A stretch of DNA of 64,000 bases from Atherinomorus stipes (GCA_023101725.1 JALJCO010012849.1:1054001-1118000); one strand, 5' to 3'; counted from the stretch's first letter, positions 1 through 11,545 are shown. The notes: generated by a model from the letters alone, not told the origin. Numbers and translations are program-made.

Positions 1-1051
1 TGGTACCAGATTGGTCGAGACTCAGCGAAGGGTCAGTTAACAATCATTCTCACTTGGCTGCATATTCTTTTTCAGATTTAGTCACTGGCTTCATCTTAAC
101 AAGAACTTCATGATGGATTCATTTTGTGCGATCCATGAACGCCAGCGAAGAAATTCATGAGAATCTACTCCACTGTTACCAAGATATTTCCGTCCAAAAC
201 AAAGTATTTAGCTAACTGAGAATTTCTACCCACAGTGTGGTTATTTACTTCAGATAAGACTTTCTGAGAAATCCCTAAATATAGCTCCATCCATTATCAT
301 ATTTGTCGAGTGGTGCAGTAGGCACAGAACACAAGTGTGGTTAGGTTTATGGCTCTACAGCACCATCTGTTTGAAAACCACCACACATTATATAAGGCTA
401 GAACAGCATCAGACACACACAAGAAGAAAAAAAGACTGTTACCAGCAGAAATCTGTGCCCACAGCAGGATTATTAATACCCACATAATCAGGGGGAAAAA
501 AATGCACTTCTAATTTTATCTGCTGGCCAGCCATAAACAGCAGTGCAACTCAGATTAGTACACAGAGGGATGGAGCAGAGCCACTCAATATCAGCCATAA
601 CTTAGTCTGACACCACTCCAGTCTGTGTCAAATTCTCTTTTTCCTCTGCAGACTTGAGCTCTTTATGAACTGCAGCTCTCATTAGTTTGACCTTCAGTTT
701 CATGATTGGGTTTGAACAAACGCCCTAGAAGAACTGCCTCTCATCACTCTTCTCGTACAGAGAGTCGGCAGTTAGTCAGTTTGCTTTTAATGATTTTAAT
801 AGGCTGAAATGAATTTCAATTAGCAACTGTCTGAAAGGCTGGCAGTTGCCTCTGCAGGAGTCAACTAGTCAGCAATTATTTTTGATGCTGTGAAGTCCAC
901 TAATCAATGTTTTGATTGGCCAACCACTAAAACATGAAAGCTGCTTTTACCTTCATTGGCAGATTTTCTAAGCAAATAAATTTAAGTCATTGGGGGAATA
1001 AGGCTCAATACAAAATGAAAAGAACCGCAGCTGTATATATATACATATATA

Positions 1052-1052
<1 letters not shown>

Positions 1053-1091
<39 letters not shown>
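1053..1091. repeat. (CA)n microsatellite
   Basis: About 19 uninterrupted CA units, preceded by an alternating TA-rich segment from 1032. A hAT-like repeat starts a few bases after it. Confidence 0.95.
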
Positions 1092-1093
<2 letters not shown>

Positions 1094-1103
1094 TACTTTA
1101 TCA

Positions 1104-1790
1104 TAGGGATGCACGATATAGGAATTTTGGCCGATAGCCGATATGCTGATATTTTAAAACTCATGTGGCAGATAACCGATATCGATACCGATATTAAAGC
1201 TGAAGAAAATAAGCAGTCATTGCAAATAGCAGTTTTGTTATCCATTACCAACAATTTGAAAAATAGGGGTGGGAAAAAATATCAATACACTAAAATATCA
1301 TGATAATTTCATATGCCGATATCAAATTGATACTTTAAAACACGGTATTGATCTATTTTACTTACAAAATCTTGCAAGATTTCATCATTCTGTTACAAAC
1401 TCTCACGATATTTTGTGAATTCTCGCAAGATTTCGTTAGTAAAATAGATCGAGACCGCATTTTTAAATGTCAATATGATATCAAAATATCGCGAAATTTT
1501 GTGAATTCTCTAAGAATTTGTAACAGAAAAATGAAATATTGCGAGATTTCATTAGTAGAATAGATTGATACTACATTTTTAAATGCCAATATGATATCAG
1601 CATATGAAAATATTGTGATGTTTCGGTGTATCAATGTTTTTTCCCACCCCTACTCTTTACAAATTTTAAAGTCTGTAAAAAAGAAGTTTTTGAGGAAGGT
1701 TTTTTTTGTTTGTTTTTTTAGACTCTAGAAACAGCGGACTGATTGTTTAAATATCGGTAAAATATCGGTAGGGTGGCCGATGTCTACTCA
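1104..1790 (+). repeat. Composite hAT-like MITE with an inner inverted-repeat element
   Basis: The outer element opens with agggatgcacgatata, a terminus typical of fish hAT-like MITEs, and carries several 'gccgatat/ataaccgatatcg' words. Inside, taggggtgggaaaaaatatc at 1264 and the inverse ending ttcccacccc at about 1650 are terminal inverted repeats of a second element. Outer sequence resumes afterwards with ctctagaaacagcggactgat and ggtggccgatgtc. A second copy with the same outer and inner order is at 24454-25110. No clear target duplication was found for the inner element. Confidence 0.7.
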
Positions 1791-2214
1791 AAGGAAAGTT
1801 TTAATATCAGGACCTGTTTCATGCTGCATCCTGGATACAGCATGAAACAGGTCGAGTTCCCCCATACGACGCTATCTCACTGGGATAAAGAATACTTCAA
1901 AAAATTCCTGAATCCAAACGGTGATCCAGATCAACACCAATATTGAATCAGTTATTTCTTGTGACATTATTGGCATTCCCTGAGAATTTCAACCAAATCC
2001 ATTCACAACTTTTTGGGGATATTTTGTTAACTTGCAGAAAGAGAGACAAACGCCTGCAAGTAGATTACCTCTGGAGGTAATAAAACAGACATCTTGCTAA
2101 AGTTTCCCTGTTTGTTGGATGGATGTCATAGTGTCTTAAACCTGCTGTGATAGTTAAAGTTTATAAATCTGTCAAAAAAAAAAAAAAAAAAAAAAAAAGG
2201 AAAAAGATACCTAC

Positions 2215-2333
2215 CGCTACTGGTCTGGTCCCCAGAAAGTTAAGATCTGTATTTTCCCCAAACAGGTAACCTTCTGGGTGGGTGGAGTCAAACTTCTCTC
2301 CTCCCATAATGAAATGGCTGGCGAAGTAACTCC
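2215..2333 (-). CDS. rnf157: rnf157 coding exon 2
   Basis: Acceptor tgtgtgcag precedes 2333. The exon encodes the family-diagnostic SYFASHFIMGGEKFDS and FGENTDLNFLG blocks and ends in phase 0 at 2215 before gtaggt. A poly-A run (poly-T on the coding strand) at 2175-2198 follows the donor in intron 2. Confidence 0.9.
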
Positions 2334-5105
2334 CTGCACACACAGAGACTTGCGTTAAACAAAGCAAACTGAAAATAAACTTAGTTTCAATTTACATTTG
2401 CTTAGTTTGTCTTCATTGTGAAAAGAAATGTGTTTTCTGGAGAAAAAAAAAGATAAAAAGATAAAAACTAAACTACTTGGAAACTCGAAATTATCAGGTA
2501 AAGGGTAAACAACAAAAAAGGACTTCAAACACAGGCATATCTCTAAATAAGTATCAATCAGCTACATATTTCTTTCTTTGTTTCACTTCTTAGAAGAAAA
2601 GTTTAATGAACCCATGTGACATGAGTGTTTAGAAATTAAAGCTTGTTGCAAAACCCCTATCTAGCTCTAACTTGCATAAAACATTTAATTCAAACAGAGC
2701 CAGCTCTATCATACGAATCCACCCAGCCACTGCAGCAGTCAAAAAATAAAAAGCCTCATAATTTTACATTCAAATTATTTCCTTTTATTTTTGAAATTCC
2801 AAGAAACTCTGCTAACTGCAGGCAAAGGTCCTATCCACCTGCAGCCTCTCCACCTGTTTACCAGGACTCACAGCTCAGCTGATGACAACAAGACTTAATA
2901 ACCGCTCTGCTTTTTAATCATAGGGCCAGCTAACATAAGACCGTAATGGTGGTTTGCAGTCTTTAAATACATGCTGGGTATAGCAAACAAGCTATGTTTC
3001 TGCTAGAAAGACATCTGGTCTGGCATGTTGGTCTGAAACGGGGCAAAATGTTTTAATTATTTTCCCTTAAAGCCATTAACACAGTGTAGAAAAGCCCCAG
3101 TGTCTTTCTCCCCATCACCTGCTTATTTACAGCAGGTGGGAGAGGTGACCCAGCTCTGGCTTTGTCACCAGATCCCACAAACAGGAACTGAAGCTGACAG
3201 ATCGGTTTCACTGGCAGCAGCCACCGCCGCTACTTCTGCTTCAGGCTGCAACAAGGACTGTTTATACAAATTCATACAGTTGCTGTGGTGAGACCACATA
3301 AGTCAACATAATTATTTCCCTTTCATGCTTTCTTAAGTCATAATATCAGAATATATCAAAGATATTAAATATCTGAGAAACACAGAATAATGCTTAAAGT
3401 CAACAAGATCTTAACTTGCACTGAAATAGGATTACTGCTAAAGCTAAGATGAACACGATGCAGCAATAAAAAAAAATGCAACGTGAAATAATGGGCTGAA
3501 GATGCTTAGGTCAGCTGGAGGATCAGTTAATGTGTCTGGTAGAGTGGAGGTAAGAAAGCTGTGTGATTGTGAACTGCTGAATCTGATCTGAATCCCAACG
3601 TTTGGGTGAAGCTCCCTGTCTAAACTTCATCCGGCATCTAAATGCAGACTTCGGTGCCCGTTATATCTGGAAATCCTTCCTTTCACAAGTTTCACAAAAT
3701 GCCACGAGTCTGTGTCCATATGCATGGAAAAAAGGCGAAATTTATGATTCAACAATTCAAGGTTTGTGACTGTTACAAAAACATTTGTGAGAGTGTGTTG
3801 CATCATTGAGACATAGTTATAGATGCAAGTATGTGACACGATGTGTTTTGAATATAATCATCACTCAGAAAAATAATAAAACAACATCAGCTTACTTATT
3901 TCTGATGGAACTTTTTTCCAGAAAACTGAATTTTAGCATTGAATAGCGCTTTATGGAGCCAATTCTGACTGCAAAAACAAAGTTTTGTCATCTGCCCATC
4001 AGTGCTCTTTTGGGCTCAGATTTTGTACCAGTAACAGTGTTCATTCCTACAACAGAACAAGTCCATCAACAGAAAATTAAGCTTGACTTGTATCAATCTT
4101 GATACCAAAACTGTCCAGAGCTTTTGTCCAGTTCAGATGAATATCTTATGCTTTCACACATTTTTTTTTCCACAGGTGTTATGAAACAATCGACTGACAG
4201 GATATCTTAACTATTAAATGCAAATGAAAGACGTTAGTTGTATGTCCTATTACCTATTTATTCAAAATAAATAAAAAATAGTAAGAAAATATCTGTGACT
4301 ACACCGAGGCTATATAGTGAAACTTATTTTTTCATGTGTTAAAGAGAAATAAACAGTTTGTCATTTTTACAAAAAGAATTGACTAAAAATTCCATCTTAA
4401 ACATTATTTCCTTTTGTTTCTTTTCCTAAGATAATTCAATATACAAGTATCTTTTATTCAACTTGTTGAAATGCTGATCGCCTTTTTAAAGCCACCCTGA
4501 GAAATAAAGAGAAATTCATCTAAATTAGGAGAAAAGCAAGCACAAGTTACACCCAATCTATAATTTAAACTTGTCTACTGACGACTGTAATGCTGCTGTT
4601 TATTGTCACCCATCATCATGACTTCATCTCTACATGCAGTCTGATAAAGTCATGACGGACCACTAAAAGTGCGAAAAATGGGTAAAAAGTAGAGCTGTTT
4701 CTATGTAATGATATCCCTGCATGAACACAGCAACAACGCTGCCGTGTCGGGAATAAAAAAAAATGAACGATCAAATGCATAAAAACGCGTTTGAAAGAAA
4801 TCTGCACCATGAATGAAGAGAAAAGATGGCTCGTGAATGCACAGACCTCCACTACTCCAGGTTGAGGGCTGGGATGCCCTGAAGGCCTGTCAGCAAACAA
4901 GGTATGATGATGATGATGATGAATCCCCTTTATGCGTCGAAAACTCTGAATAATTAATCTGCAACCAGTTTTGGAGCAGAACCCCATCCCAGTCCGACCT
5001 GTTGTGTGGTGACTTACCAGATTTCGGTGGATAACGATACACCGAATTGGACGGAATGTCCACTTCTTCCACGCCTATGTTTTGTCTGCTTGTTAAAGCT
5101 CCCAT
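2215..5105 (-). CDS. rnf157: RNF157/MGRN1-type E3 ubiquitin ligase, 5' part only (coding exons 1-2)
   Basis: Two coding exons are visible on the minus strand: exon 1 at 5105-5018 (88 nt) and exon 2 at 2333-2215 (119 nt). They join in phase to give 69 residues beginning MGALTSRQ and continuing through VYRYPPKSG, SYFASHFIMGGEKFDS and LFGENTDLNFLGTRPVA. This is the family's conserved N-terminus ahead of the central beta-rich domain and the RING. MG-ALTS fits an N-myristoylation signal, known for this family. Exon 1 ends at gtaagt; exon 2 is preceded by tgcag and followed by gtaggt. The opening MGALTSRQ and the linkage to 17q25 genes favour rnf157 over mgrn1. The family ubiquitinates membrane-trafficking and signalling substrates. 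The RING and later exons lie outside the window, so this copy's integrity cannot be judged. Confidence 0.9.
2334..5017 (-). other. rnf157: rnf157 intron 1
   Basis: A 2.7 kb AT-rich intron. I found no splice-bounded coding segment and no transposon with recognisable ends on either strand. A short (ATG)n run (tgatgatgatgatgatgaat) lies at 4907-4922. Confidence 0.55.
5018..5105 (-). CDS. rnf157: rnf157 coding exon 1
   Basis: Starts at the ATG at 5105 (minus strand) and ends one base into a glycine codon before gtaagt. It encodes 29 residues with an N-terminal glycine at position 2 and serine at position 6. Reading through the splice site gives intron-derived sequence with no family match, which supports the donor. 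Confidence 0.88.
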
Positions 5106-5736
5106 TTCTAGTCAAATAAAGACCACGGAGCTTAATGGGCATAACACTTCAGGGTCGCTTTGTGCGCTGCGTCTCTTTATTCCCTATCATTTAATCCAGT
5201 TCTTGCTGCCCTGTCCATTTCTGTCGGGTCCAAGCCCCGCCGTGAATGTGACCGTCCCGGGGATTAGTGGTTGTTCTCTGGCTGCTTATCCCTCCGTGGT
5301 CAACGGTAAAGCTGGTTTTGAGGCAGAAAAGAGCCGTAGTAGTCGCTTTACCAGCGGGGAAGCACTCTCATAGTGCGCCGCAGCGGCACAATCGCCCAAA
5401 GGCAAATCGCCTTGCCTGTTTTTTTACTTCATGGAGGAGAAGGTGGCACAAAACAGCTCGTCGACATCTCCTGGCCTTGCTGGATAATGATCAAGTAACC
5501 CCGGTGCTTGTTGTTGCTGGATCCTGTCAGAGAAGTCTGTGGCTCCCCGTGACGTCAGGCAGGCACAAATCCGGACCGTGGTTTTTGCGCAGTCCCACTC
5601 TCCAGCAGCCGCTAGTGACGAGCCGCTTTATAACGTGACCTTCCTACACCAACCATGCTGGCGGCGCTGACTGCAGTGCAGAGGACGGGTCTATGGGAAA
5701 GCTTCGCTCTGAACATTAACAACGTAGAAATAAAAA

Positions 5737-5804
<68 letters not shown>

Positions 5805-6286
5805 GGCTTACTATTTCTGCAACAAGTAGAATGACACTACAACGACCACAGTTGCATAGCGACAAAATAACTAACGCAACTACATCCAGAGTTTATTAAC
5901 TTAAAAAATAATACGTTTCAAAATGTAAAAGAAGTTTGAAACAAATAGGTAGTTGAGATTAAACTAAACAAAGGCACTTACTCCTGTAACTGGCTCCATG
6001 TCAACAGGGGGCGCTGTAAAGACAGAAGCGAGGGACCATCGGCCAATCGGAGGAGGCCAACATGGGCGCAAAAAAAAGGGGAAAAGGAAGCTCTACTGCC
6101 GCCATTTCACGTGAAAAGCAGCGCGGTTGGAGCAACGCGTAGTGTTTGTTTTCAGAGGAGAAACTTAATTTTTATATAAATACGCCTACTGGCGCCTTTA
6201 AGGTTCAAAATTGCTGTTTCATCACAAGTTAGGGCCTAACGGTTATAGTCTTACCCGAAGTGCCCTGTTGCTTGAAGACGGAGAAA
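5106..6286. promoter_or_regulatory. Divergent promoter region between rnf157 and srsf2
   Basis: Start codons of rnf157 (minus) and srsf2 (plus) face away from each other across 1.18 kb. A perfect CRE palindrome, tgacgtca, sits at 5550-5557 in GC-rich sequence near rnf157. A cacgtg E-box-like word lies at about 6109-6114, just before a gccgccatttca segment 180 bp upstream of srsf2. No canonical TATA box is apparent near either gene, as expected for housekeeping promoters. A TTA microsatellite separates the two halves. Confidence 0.65.
5738..5804. repeat. (ATT)n microsatellite
   Basis: About 22 perfect ATT units in the rnf157-srsf2 intergenic region. It lies between the CRE-bearing half and the srsf2-proximal half. 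Confidence 0.95.
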
Positions 6287-7877
6287 ATGAGCTACGGAAG
6301 GCCGCCGCCAGACGTCGAGGGAATGACCTCCCTTAAAGTAGATAACCTGACCTACCGAACATCACCTGAGACGCTGCGCCGAGTTTTTGAAAAGTACGGC
6401 CGGGTCGGAGATGTGTACATCCCACGGGACCGGTATACAAAGGAGAGTCGTGGTTTCGCCTTCGTAAGGTTCCTCGACAAGCGTGACGCCGAAGACGCTA
6501 TGGACGCCATGGACGGCGCGCTGCTCGACGGGCGGGAGCTGCGTGTTCAGATGGCCCGGTACGGACGACCACCTGACTCTATGTACAGCCGCAGAGGGCC
6601 TCCACCCCGAAGATACGGAGGGTACGGACGAAGAAGCAGAAGGTAATGCTTGTTAACTTTAATAGACGGACTTCTAAGTTACAACTAGCATTCTAGGAGA
6701 TCTGACAAACCCTACGTTGCATGAAAAAGCAGGCTATTTCTAAATTGTGTCCTCTTCACTGTCAAGTTAAAGATCTTAATAATGCAGAGGTAGTAATAAC
6801 GGGAAATTTCCTGCATTAGAAAACAAGGAAATGGCGTTTTCCGTCTTAAGCGATGGCGGCCTTTATAGTGAATAATGCTTCTGAAAGTGAAAGTAGCAAA
6901 AGAGAGTCCCTCATTTTGCCCCATCAAACCTTGAACCCACATCTCTTATACTGTGTTTACACACTGAACATTAAAAATGCAACAGTTAATCTGTTGTAGG
7001 AATGTCACAAACGATTATTTTGATAATTAGTCACCAATTAATTTGCCGATTAGTCGACCAATCGGCTCATGCGAAAATTGAGGCACATTTACTGTACAAG
7101 TCAAAAGTTTGGACACTTTCTCATTGAATCTAATGGGGAAAACGTGTTCAAACTTTTGGCTGGTTGTGTGTGTTGATTTATGTTGAGACAAGAAAAAAGA
7201 GGCAGATTAGACAGAAAGCCAGACAAAGCAGTGGACGTTACAGTGGCCCTTTTGAGAGGAAAAACAAAGCTGATAAACGATTAGGTGATTATGAAATTAG
7301 TCACCAACTATTTTGATACTCAGCGATTATTCAATTAATCAACTAATCATTGCAGCCCCAATCTTTTGAAATGAAATGGAAAAAATACTATATTTACCCA
7401 GGAGGGAAATTCAGTGTTTTAATACTCTCTCTCCTTTTTTTCCCCTCTTTTTTCTTGCAATACAATATGTCAGTCATCATTTTGAAAATGAACTTAAATA
7501 TTTTTGATGTTTTCCTTTGCATCTACAGCCGTTCAGCAAGCCCCAGGCGTCGTAGACGTAGCCGCAGCCGCTCCAGGAGCAGGAGCCGTTCACGATCCAG
7601 GAGCCGCCACCGTTACAGCCGCTCCAGGTCCCGCTCCTACTCCAGATCCAGATCGAGGTCCAGATCCAAGTCTAAATCGAAGTCTAAGTCAAAGTCTAAA
7701 TCCAGAACCCCAAGAAGGAGCAAGTCAAAGTCTCCTTCCAGGTCTCGTTCCCGCTCCAGGTCCAAGTCCAAGTCGAGAAGTCGAACGCCACCTTCCAACA
7801 GAGGGTCAAAATCCCGATCCAGGTCCAAATCCAAGAGTAGATCTAAATCTCCAGAGGACAACGGAGCAGAGTCTTAA
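6287..7877 (+). CDS. srsf2: Serine/arginine-rich splicing factor 2 (SC35)
   Basis: Two coding exons: 6287-6642 and 7529-7877, joined AG|C in phase, giving 234 residues (human SRSF2 has 221). The ATG at 6287 starts [13 protein letters not shown], the family N-terminus; an upstream in-frame ATG at 6260 has no family counterpart. The RRM spans about residues 14-92, with RNP2-like LKVDNL and RNP1 RGFAFVRF. The hinge [21 protein letters not shown] keeps the RPPDS proline linked to exon recognition in human SRSF2. Exon 2 encodes a long RS/KS-repeat tail ending in EDNGAES. The protein acts in the nucleus in exon definition and spliceosome assembly, and RS phosphorylation controls its location. The extra length is in the RS domain. 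Teleosts have srsf2a and srsf2b; I cannot decide which this is. Confidence 0.97.
6643..7528 (+). other. srsf2: srsf2 intron 1, with repeat debris
   Basis: The donor is gtaatg and the acceptor is catctacag. From about 7003 to 7360 lies an old hAT-like element: aaacgattattttgataatt near the left end is mirrored by aatcaactaatcattgcagc at the right end. Its middle contains facing words, caagtcaaaagtttggacac at about 7099 and gtgttcaaacttttggctgg at about 7144. These look like the two termini of a small Tc1-type MITE inserted in it. A LINE-like 3' end (see separate entry) follows at once. Confidence 0.6.
7368..7414 (+). repeat. Short non-LTR 3'-end-like repeat
   Basis: The segment gaaatgaaatggaaaaaata followed by cccaggagggaaattcagtg has parallels at about 20879-20940 and 62460-62525 (aaatactttatttatccca / agaagggaaattcaatc). 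This word set is common at the 3' ends of fish non-LTR retroposons. The three copies are fragments without coding sequence. Confidence 0.45.
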
Positions 7878-9145
7878 CCTGAACCTGGACACAACATGAC
7901 GGTATTCAGGGGAAAAGGGTGGATTATAATCTGCTTTTAAATGTTACATCTGAGATAGCTCAGTCATCATTTTGGTTTGCGTTCTGCAGTCTTTATGCAG
8001 CTTTGCAGTCTTTTGCACAAAAGCAACAAAGCCTGCAGAATGCTGTTAAAAACTATAACAAATTTGGGACTAATTTAAGCTATATCTGTAGCTTTGTGTA
8101 TGCTTTATTTCTCAAGCATTTTGGGCCAATTTAAAACATACACACAGGCTACATAAGATCTTTGTTGATGGTATCAGATTTGAAGTTGGGTTATTTAATC
8201 ACATTTGTATTTGTGTTTGTGTGGGAGGGAGTGGGTGGTTGGGACATGGGATGCTCACTCAAAACGTTCACCTAAATGTGGAATTCTTTCCTCCAAGCTG
8301 CTGAGTCCTGTTTGCAAAGAGAGGAGGAGGAGATGGGGGTGTGGCAGTGTGAGAGCAGTTAGTGTGTGATCCGCCCATGTGACCTACCTGTTGCTGAGGG
8401 CGATGGCAGTTGCTAAGGAGCAGGTCACCAAGGCAACGGTGGTTGCTATGGAGCAGGTCGTCATGGCGGTGTTTCGAGCTGTCAGTTGGTGTATGAGGTG
8501 GTGTGGTGAGGTACGTTCACGGGGACCACAGGCAGATGCACTGAGCAGTGTTCCCACCTGTGCCTGTGGTTTCCTCCGCCTCTCACAAAGGGAACCAACC
8601 CTGAGGTTTGTTTTTCAAATATGCCAGAGTGTAAGACTCTTGTTAGAGCTAGTTTTTGGGGGAGAATTGGGACAAGAAAGGTGTTTAAACAATTGTGAAG
8701 GTTTGTAGAAATGTTAGGTTTATTAAAAATATGATTTACTTAAAGCCAGATTGATGTATTATAGTGTTGAGATTAGACCAGTATGTATTTAAATATTCAG
8801 GTCAGCTGTAGGACTGATGCGACAGTCTGATTTTGCTCTTGTCAACTCTCTTTTGTCTTTCCTTCCAGATCTCAGATGATTTGAGCCTTTGCTGAGGACA
8901 TCAGGAAAAAGTCTCACATTGAGCAAGTGGACTCCACTATTGCCACTGAATGCAGACTGAAAGGTTATTGGAGCTTGGTCTAAAATATTTTTAAATGTTT
9001 AATTTGACGTAATCTACTTAAGAAATTTCTGTAACTTTGACATCATTTGTAAAACTCAGTACATTGAAAGGGACTTGTAAGGTGTCTTTCCTCGACTGAA
9101 TTTCCCCCCTCCCCCTTTGCTATTTTCACTGAATATGTATTTGTT

Positions 9146-9151
9146 AATAAA
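9146..9151 (+). terminator. srsf2: srsf2 proximal poly(A) signal
   Basis: AATAAA about 1.27 kb after the srsf2 stop codon. It is the first good signal after the candidate third 3' UTR exon. Confidence 0.5.
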
Positions 9152-9929
9152 TTCCTCAGAATTAAAGTAGTTTTTTTCCCCAGTGAGATCACTTCTTTAA
9201 CACACTTTCTGGTTGGATATGAAAGTTTCATTTGCAAAATTGATAAAGGATGCCACATAAATGTTCACAGTATTTAGTTATGTTTTGCCATCCTTAATTT
9301 TTTTTTTTTTTTTAATGGCCTACTGTATAGTGATATTAAAGCCCCATTGATTTGTGACTTGCTAATCCAGCAGCATAGTTTTGGGGGGAAATTGTCTTTT
9401 TTTTTTTTTCTGTCTGGTTAAAGTTGCTTTCCTATGACTCTAACCCTCTTTCTTGTGTATCTTTTGTGCACTAGGCGCAGTTGTGTAGCAGTTGAATAAT
9501 GCTGGTTAGCTGTTAAGATGCGGTGCAGTGCGGTGGTGACATGGTGTGGCGTGTTGCGGTGCTGAGTGCCCGGTGCTGTTCCGGGGCTCGACCCTTCGCT
9601 GCCGTTTGCCGGTTTGTAAGATCACAGATGTGGCAGATCATCCATCCTCTCCTGTCTTGTGACTTCTCCCTCCCTCCATGTACTGTTCATATCCTCTCCT
9701 CTTTTCAGTCTCCCCTTTTTTTCCCCTCCTTTCTCCCCCTTGTCCCTCCCTCTGTGGATTATCCACTGTTAAACTGGTCTTGCTTGCTTTGAAAATGGGT
9801 CCACTGTGACTCCTAGTGGAGGATTCAAAGGGCAGTTGTGGCTGATTGTGATTTTTTTTTTTTCTTCTCTCTTTTTGTACTGCATTCCTGTGAATTTCAA
9901 CTGTCTTGTAATTGCTTCAAGTGAATGCT

Positions 9930-9935
9930 AATAAA
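9930..9935 (+). terminator. srsf2: srsf2 distal poly(A) signal
   Basis: AATAAA followed after 15-20 bases by a GT-rich stretch (gttgggtggtaattattgtt). This is the stronger-looking 3' end of the gene. Confidence 0.6.
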
Positions 9936-10469
9936 CATCTTTGTAAACAAGTTGGGTGGTAATTATTGTTAGTGTCCCATTTATTTTACAGTGTATTCAA
10001 CATAAAGGTTTCAGTTCATGGGTGGGAATTTCTCAGGTCTGAATTGTACAAGAGAGTCTGGGGTTAATATGTCAAGGCTAGGATGTTAAAGTTGAAAATT
10101 GATAGTGGTCGGGTGAGCTATAATGGTCCTATATATAATTGTCCCTGAGATAAGGCAGCTTATACATTAAACAGGTCAAATAGTGGATGATTAATACTAT
10201 TGTTTACAACTTATGTAATGCACTGCTCTCAATAACTAGCTTGCTGGTGGCTTTAAGCCCAAGTACCTCGCATTGAAGGTGAAGTGTTCGTTTCCCTGCC
10301 TTCATTTAGCTATTTGAATTTTATGTGCTAAAACAAAAAAACAACTGAAAAGTGAATGATTCAAGTGCATAGAGCTGAGGCTAGATATTTTATTCACTTA
10401 GCTGGAGCATTCAATGTGTCAGGATTCATTTTTCTTTCATTGAGTTAGAAAACAGGTTTTAACACGAGT

Positions 10470-10682
10470 GGCCAAGTCCAGTCGTCAAGAGTCACAATCT
10501 TGTGAGTTTATATGCAGCCCTTCGCCAACACACCTGAATCAAATGAGTGGCTCGTTAACAGGCCTCTCCAGAGCTGAATGACATGCCCATGAGGGAATTC
10601 AGATGTGTTGGAGAAGGGACACATCTAAAAGTTGCAGGATTGTAGCTGTTGAGGACAGGACTCGGCCACCCCTGTGTTAACA
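10470..10682. repeat. Palindromic MITE, 'ccagtcctcgag/cacacctgaa' family, copy 1
   Basis: The left half (gtggccaagtccagtcgtca ... ccaacacacctgaatcaaat) is mirrored by the right half (gatgtgttggagaagggaca ... ggacaggactcggccacccc). Related copies lie at 11118-11545 and 30386-30572. The structure is typical of a non-autonomous DNA transposon with long subterminal inverted repeats. Confidence 0.75.
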
Positions 10683-11117
10683 GGAAAGGAAATGAGTTAT
10701 TTGCAATAGGTGTGTTATAAGAGGAAAACTAACACATTTTTCCCCTAAGACAGTAAAAGATATAGTCCTAGTATGTATTGGTTTGGCCCAATATGCAGTT
10801 TTGCTGATTTGGGTTGGCTTTTTAAAGAAAACTTTACAAGTATTCTCCAATATTTAACCTACAGTATTTATTCATTTTAACTTTTTTTTTCCTAAATTGC
10901 CAGTGCTGCTGACATTTTTTTTTATTTATCCCAGTAAAAAAGGTGGTAGGTATTGAGCATGGGCCACCCCCATAATCTGACTAGACCCCACAGATGTCAT
11001 CCAAAGAATGGGCAATAAAAATAAAATTTTATGAAGTATTCAGTGATCTTTAAATTGGTAAACCTCAGATGTCTAAGTGCAAATGAACGCAGCATGTAAT
11101 ATATGTTATGTATCAAG

Positions 11118-11545
11118 GGTGCCCATGTCCAGTCCTCGAGAATTACTATCCTGCACATTTTGATTGCACCCCTTTTCCAACACACCTGAAACAAATGAAT
11201 TAATTGTTACCAGGTTTCTGCAGAGCTGAATGACATGCATGAGGGAATAAGCAATGGGCTCTATATGCACAGCTCCACAACTTTCTGAACTTAAGGTTAC
11301 TCCTTTGTTTTACTGTCTTTCAGTACTGGGTGAACTGATTAATCCAGGTGTGTCTGGCCAGTTACTGAGGTCAGGCACACCTGGATTAATCAGTTCGTCC
11401 AGTAAGGGAAAAAAGGAGCTACCTTAAGTTCAGGAAGTAATGGAGCTTTGCATAGAACCCATTTGATTCAGGTGTGTTGAGGAGGGTATGCTCTAAAAAT
11501 TGAAGGATAGTAGCTCTCGAGGACCGGACTTGAGCAAACCCTGTT
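11118..11545. repeat. Palindromic MITE copy 2, interrupted by another inverted-repeat element
   Basis: The outer arms are gtgcccatgtccagtcctcg at the left and ctctcgaggaccggacttga at the right, as in copy 1. Between the arms, at about 11256-11463, sits a second palindrome: atgggctctatatgcacagc on the left mirrors tttgcatagaacccat on the right. Its centre holds gattaatccaggtgtgtctg mirrored by caggcacacctggattaatc. The inner family recurs at 31915-32047 and 32818-33030. Confidence 0.75.

Larger units (their letters stand above)
1..2214 (-). other. rnf157: rnf157 intron 2 (incomplete)
   Basis: No coding exon of the family was seen here on the minus strand. The content is unique-looking sequence at 1-1020, a (CA)n tract, and a composite repeat at about 1104-1790. 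The remainder to 2214 holds a poly-A run and nothing else recognisable. Confidence 0.6.
7878..9945 (+). promoter_or_regulatory. srsf2: srsf2 3' UTR with probable autoregulatory splicing region
   Basis: SRSF2 limits its own level by splicing within its 3' UTR, which exposes the mRNA to nonsense-mediated decay; vertebrate copies keep conserved 3' UTR blocks. Candidate blocks here are 8385-8490, a diverged direct repeat of gttgctaaggagcaggtc and gttgctatggagcaggtc; a donor-like gaggtacgt at about 8507; an acceptor-like tttccttccag at 8858-8868 followed by a purine-rich segment; and 9470-9600, a (G/C)GGTG-rich stretch. Two poly(A) signals, aataaa at 9146-9151 and 9930-9935, suggest alternative 3' ends. 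Block conservation is inferred from family knowledge, not measured. Confidence 0.55.

Noticed and set aside
4616..4987. Minus-strand 123-codon frame in rnf157 intron 1 with a His run
   Set aside because: The His run comes from a (ATG)n microsatellite and the frame lies in an intron with no family match.
7504..7899. Long alternative frames over the srsf2 RS-domain exon, on both strands
   Set aside because: They are shadows of the repetitive Ser-Arg codons; the frame continuous with the RRM exon is the real one.
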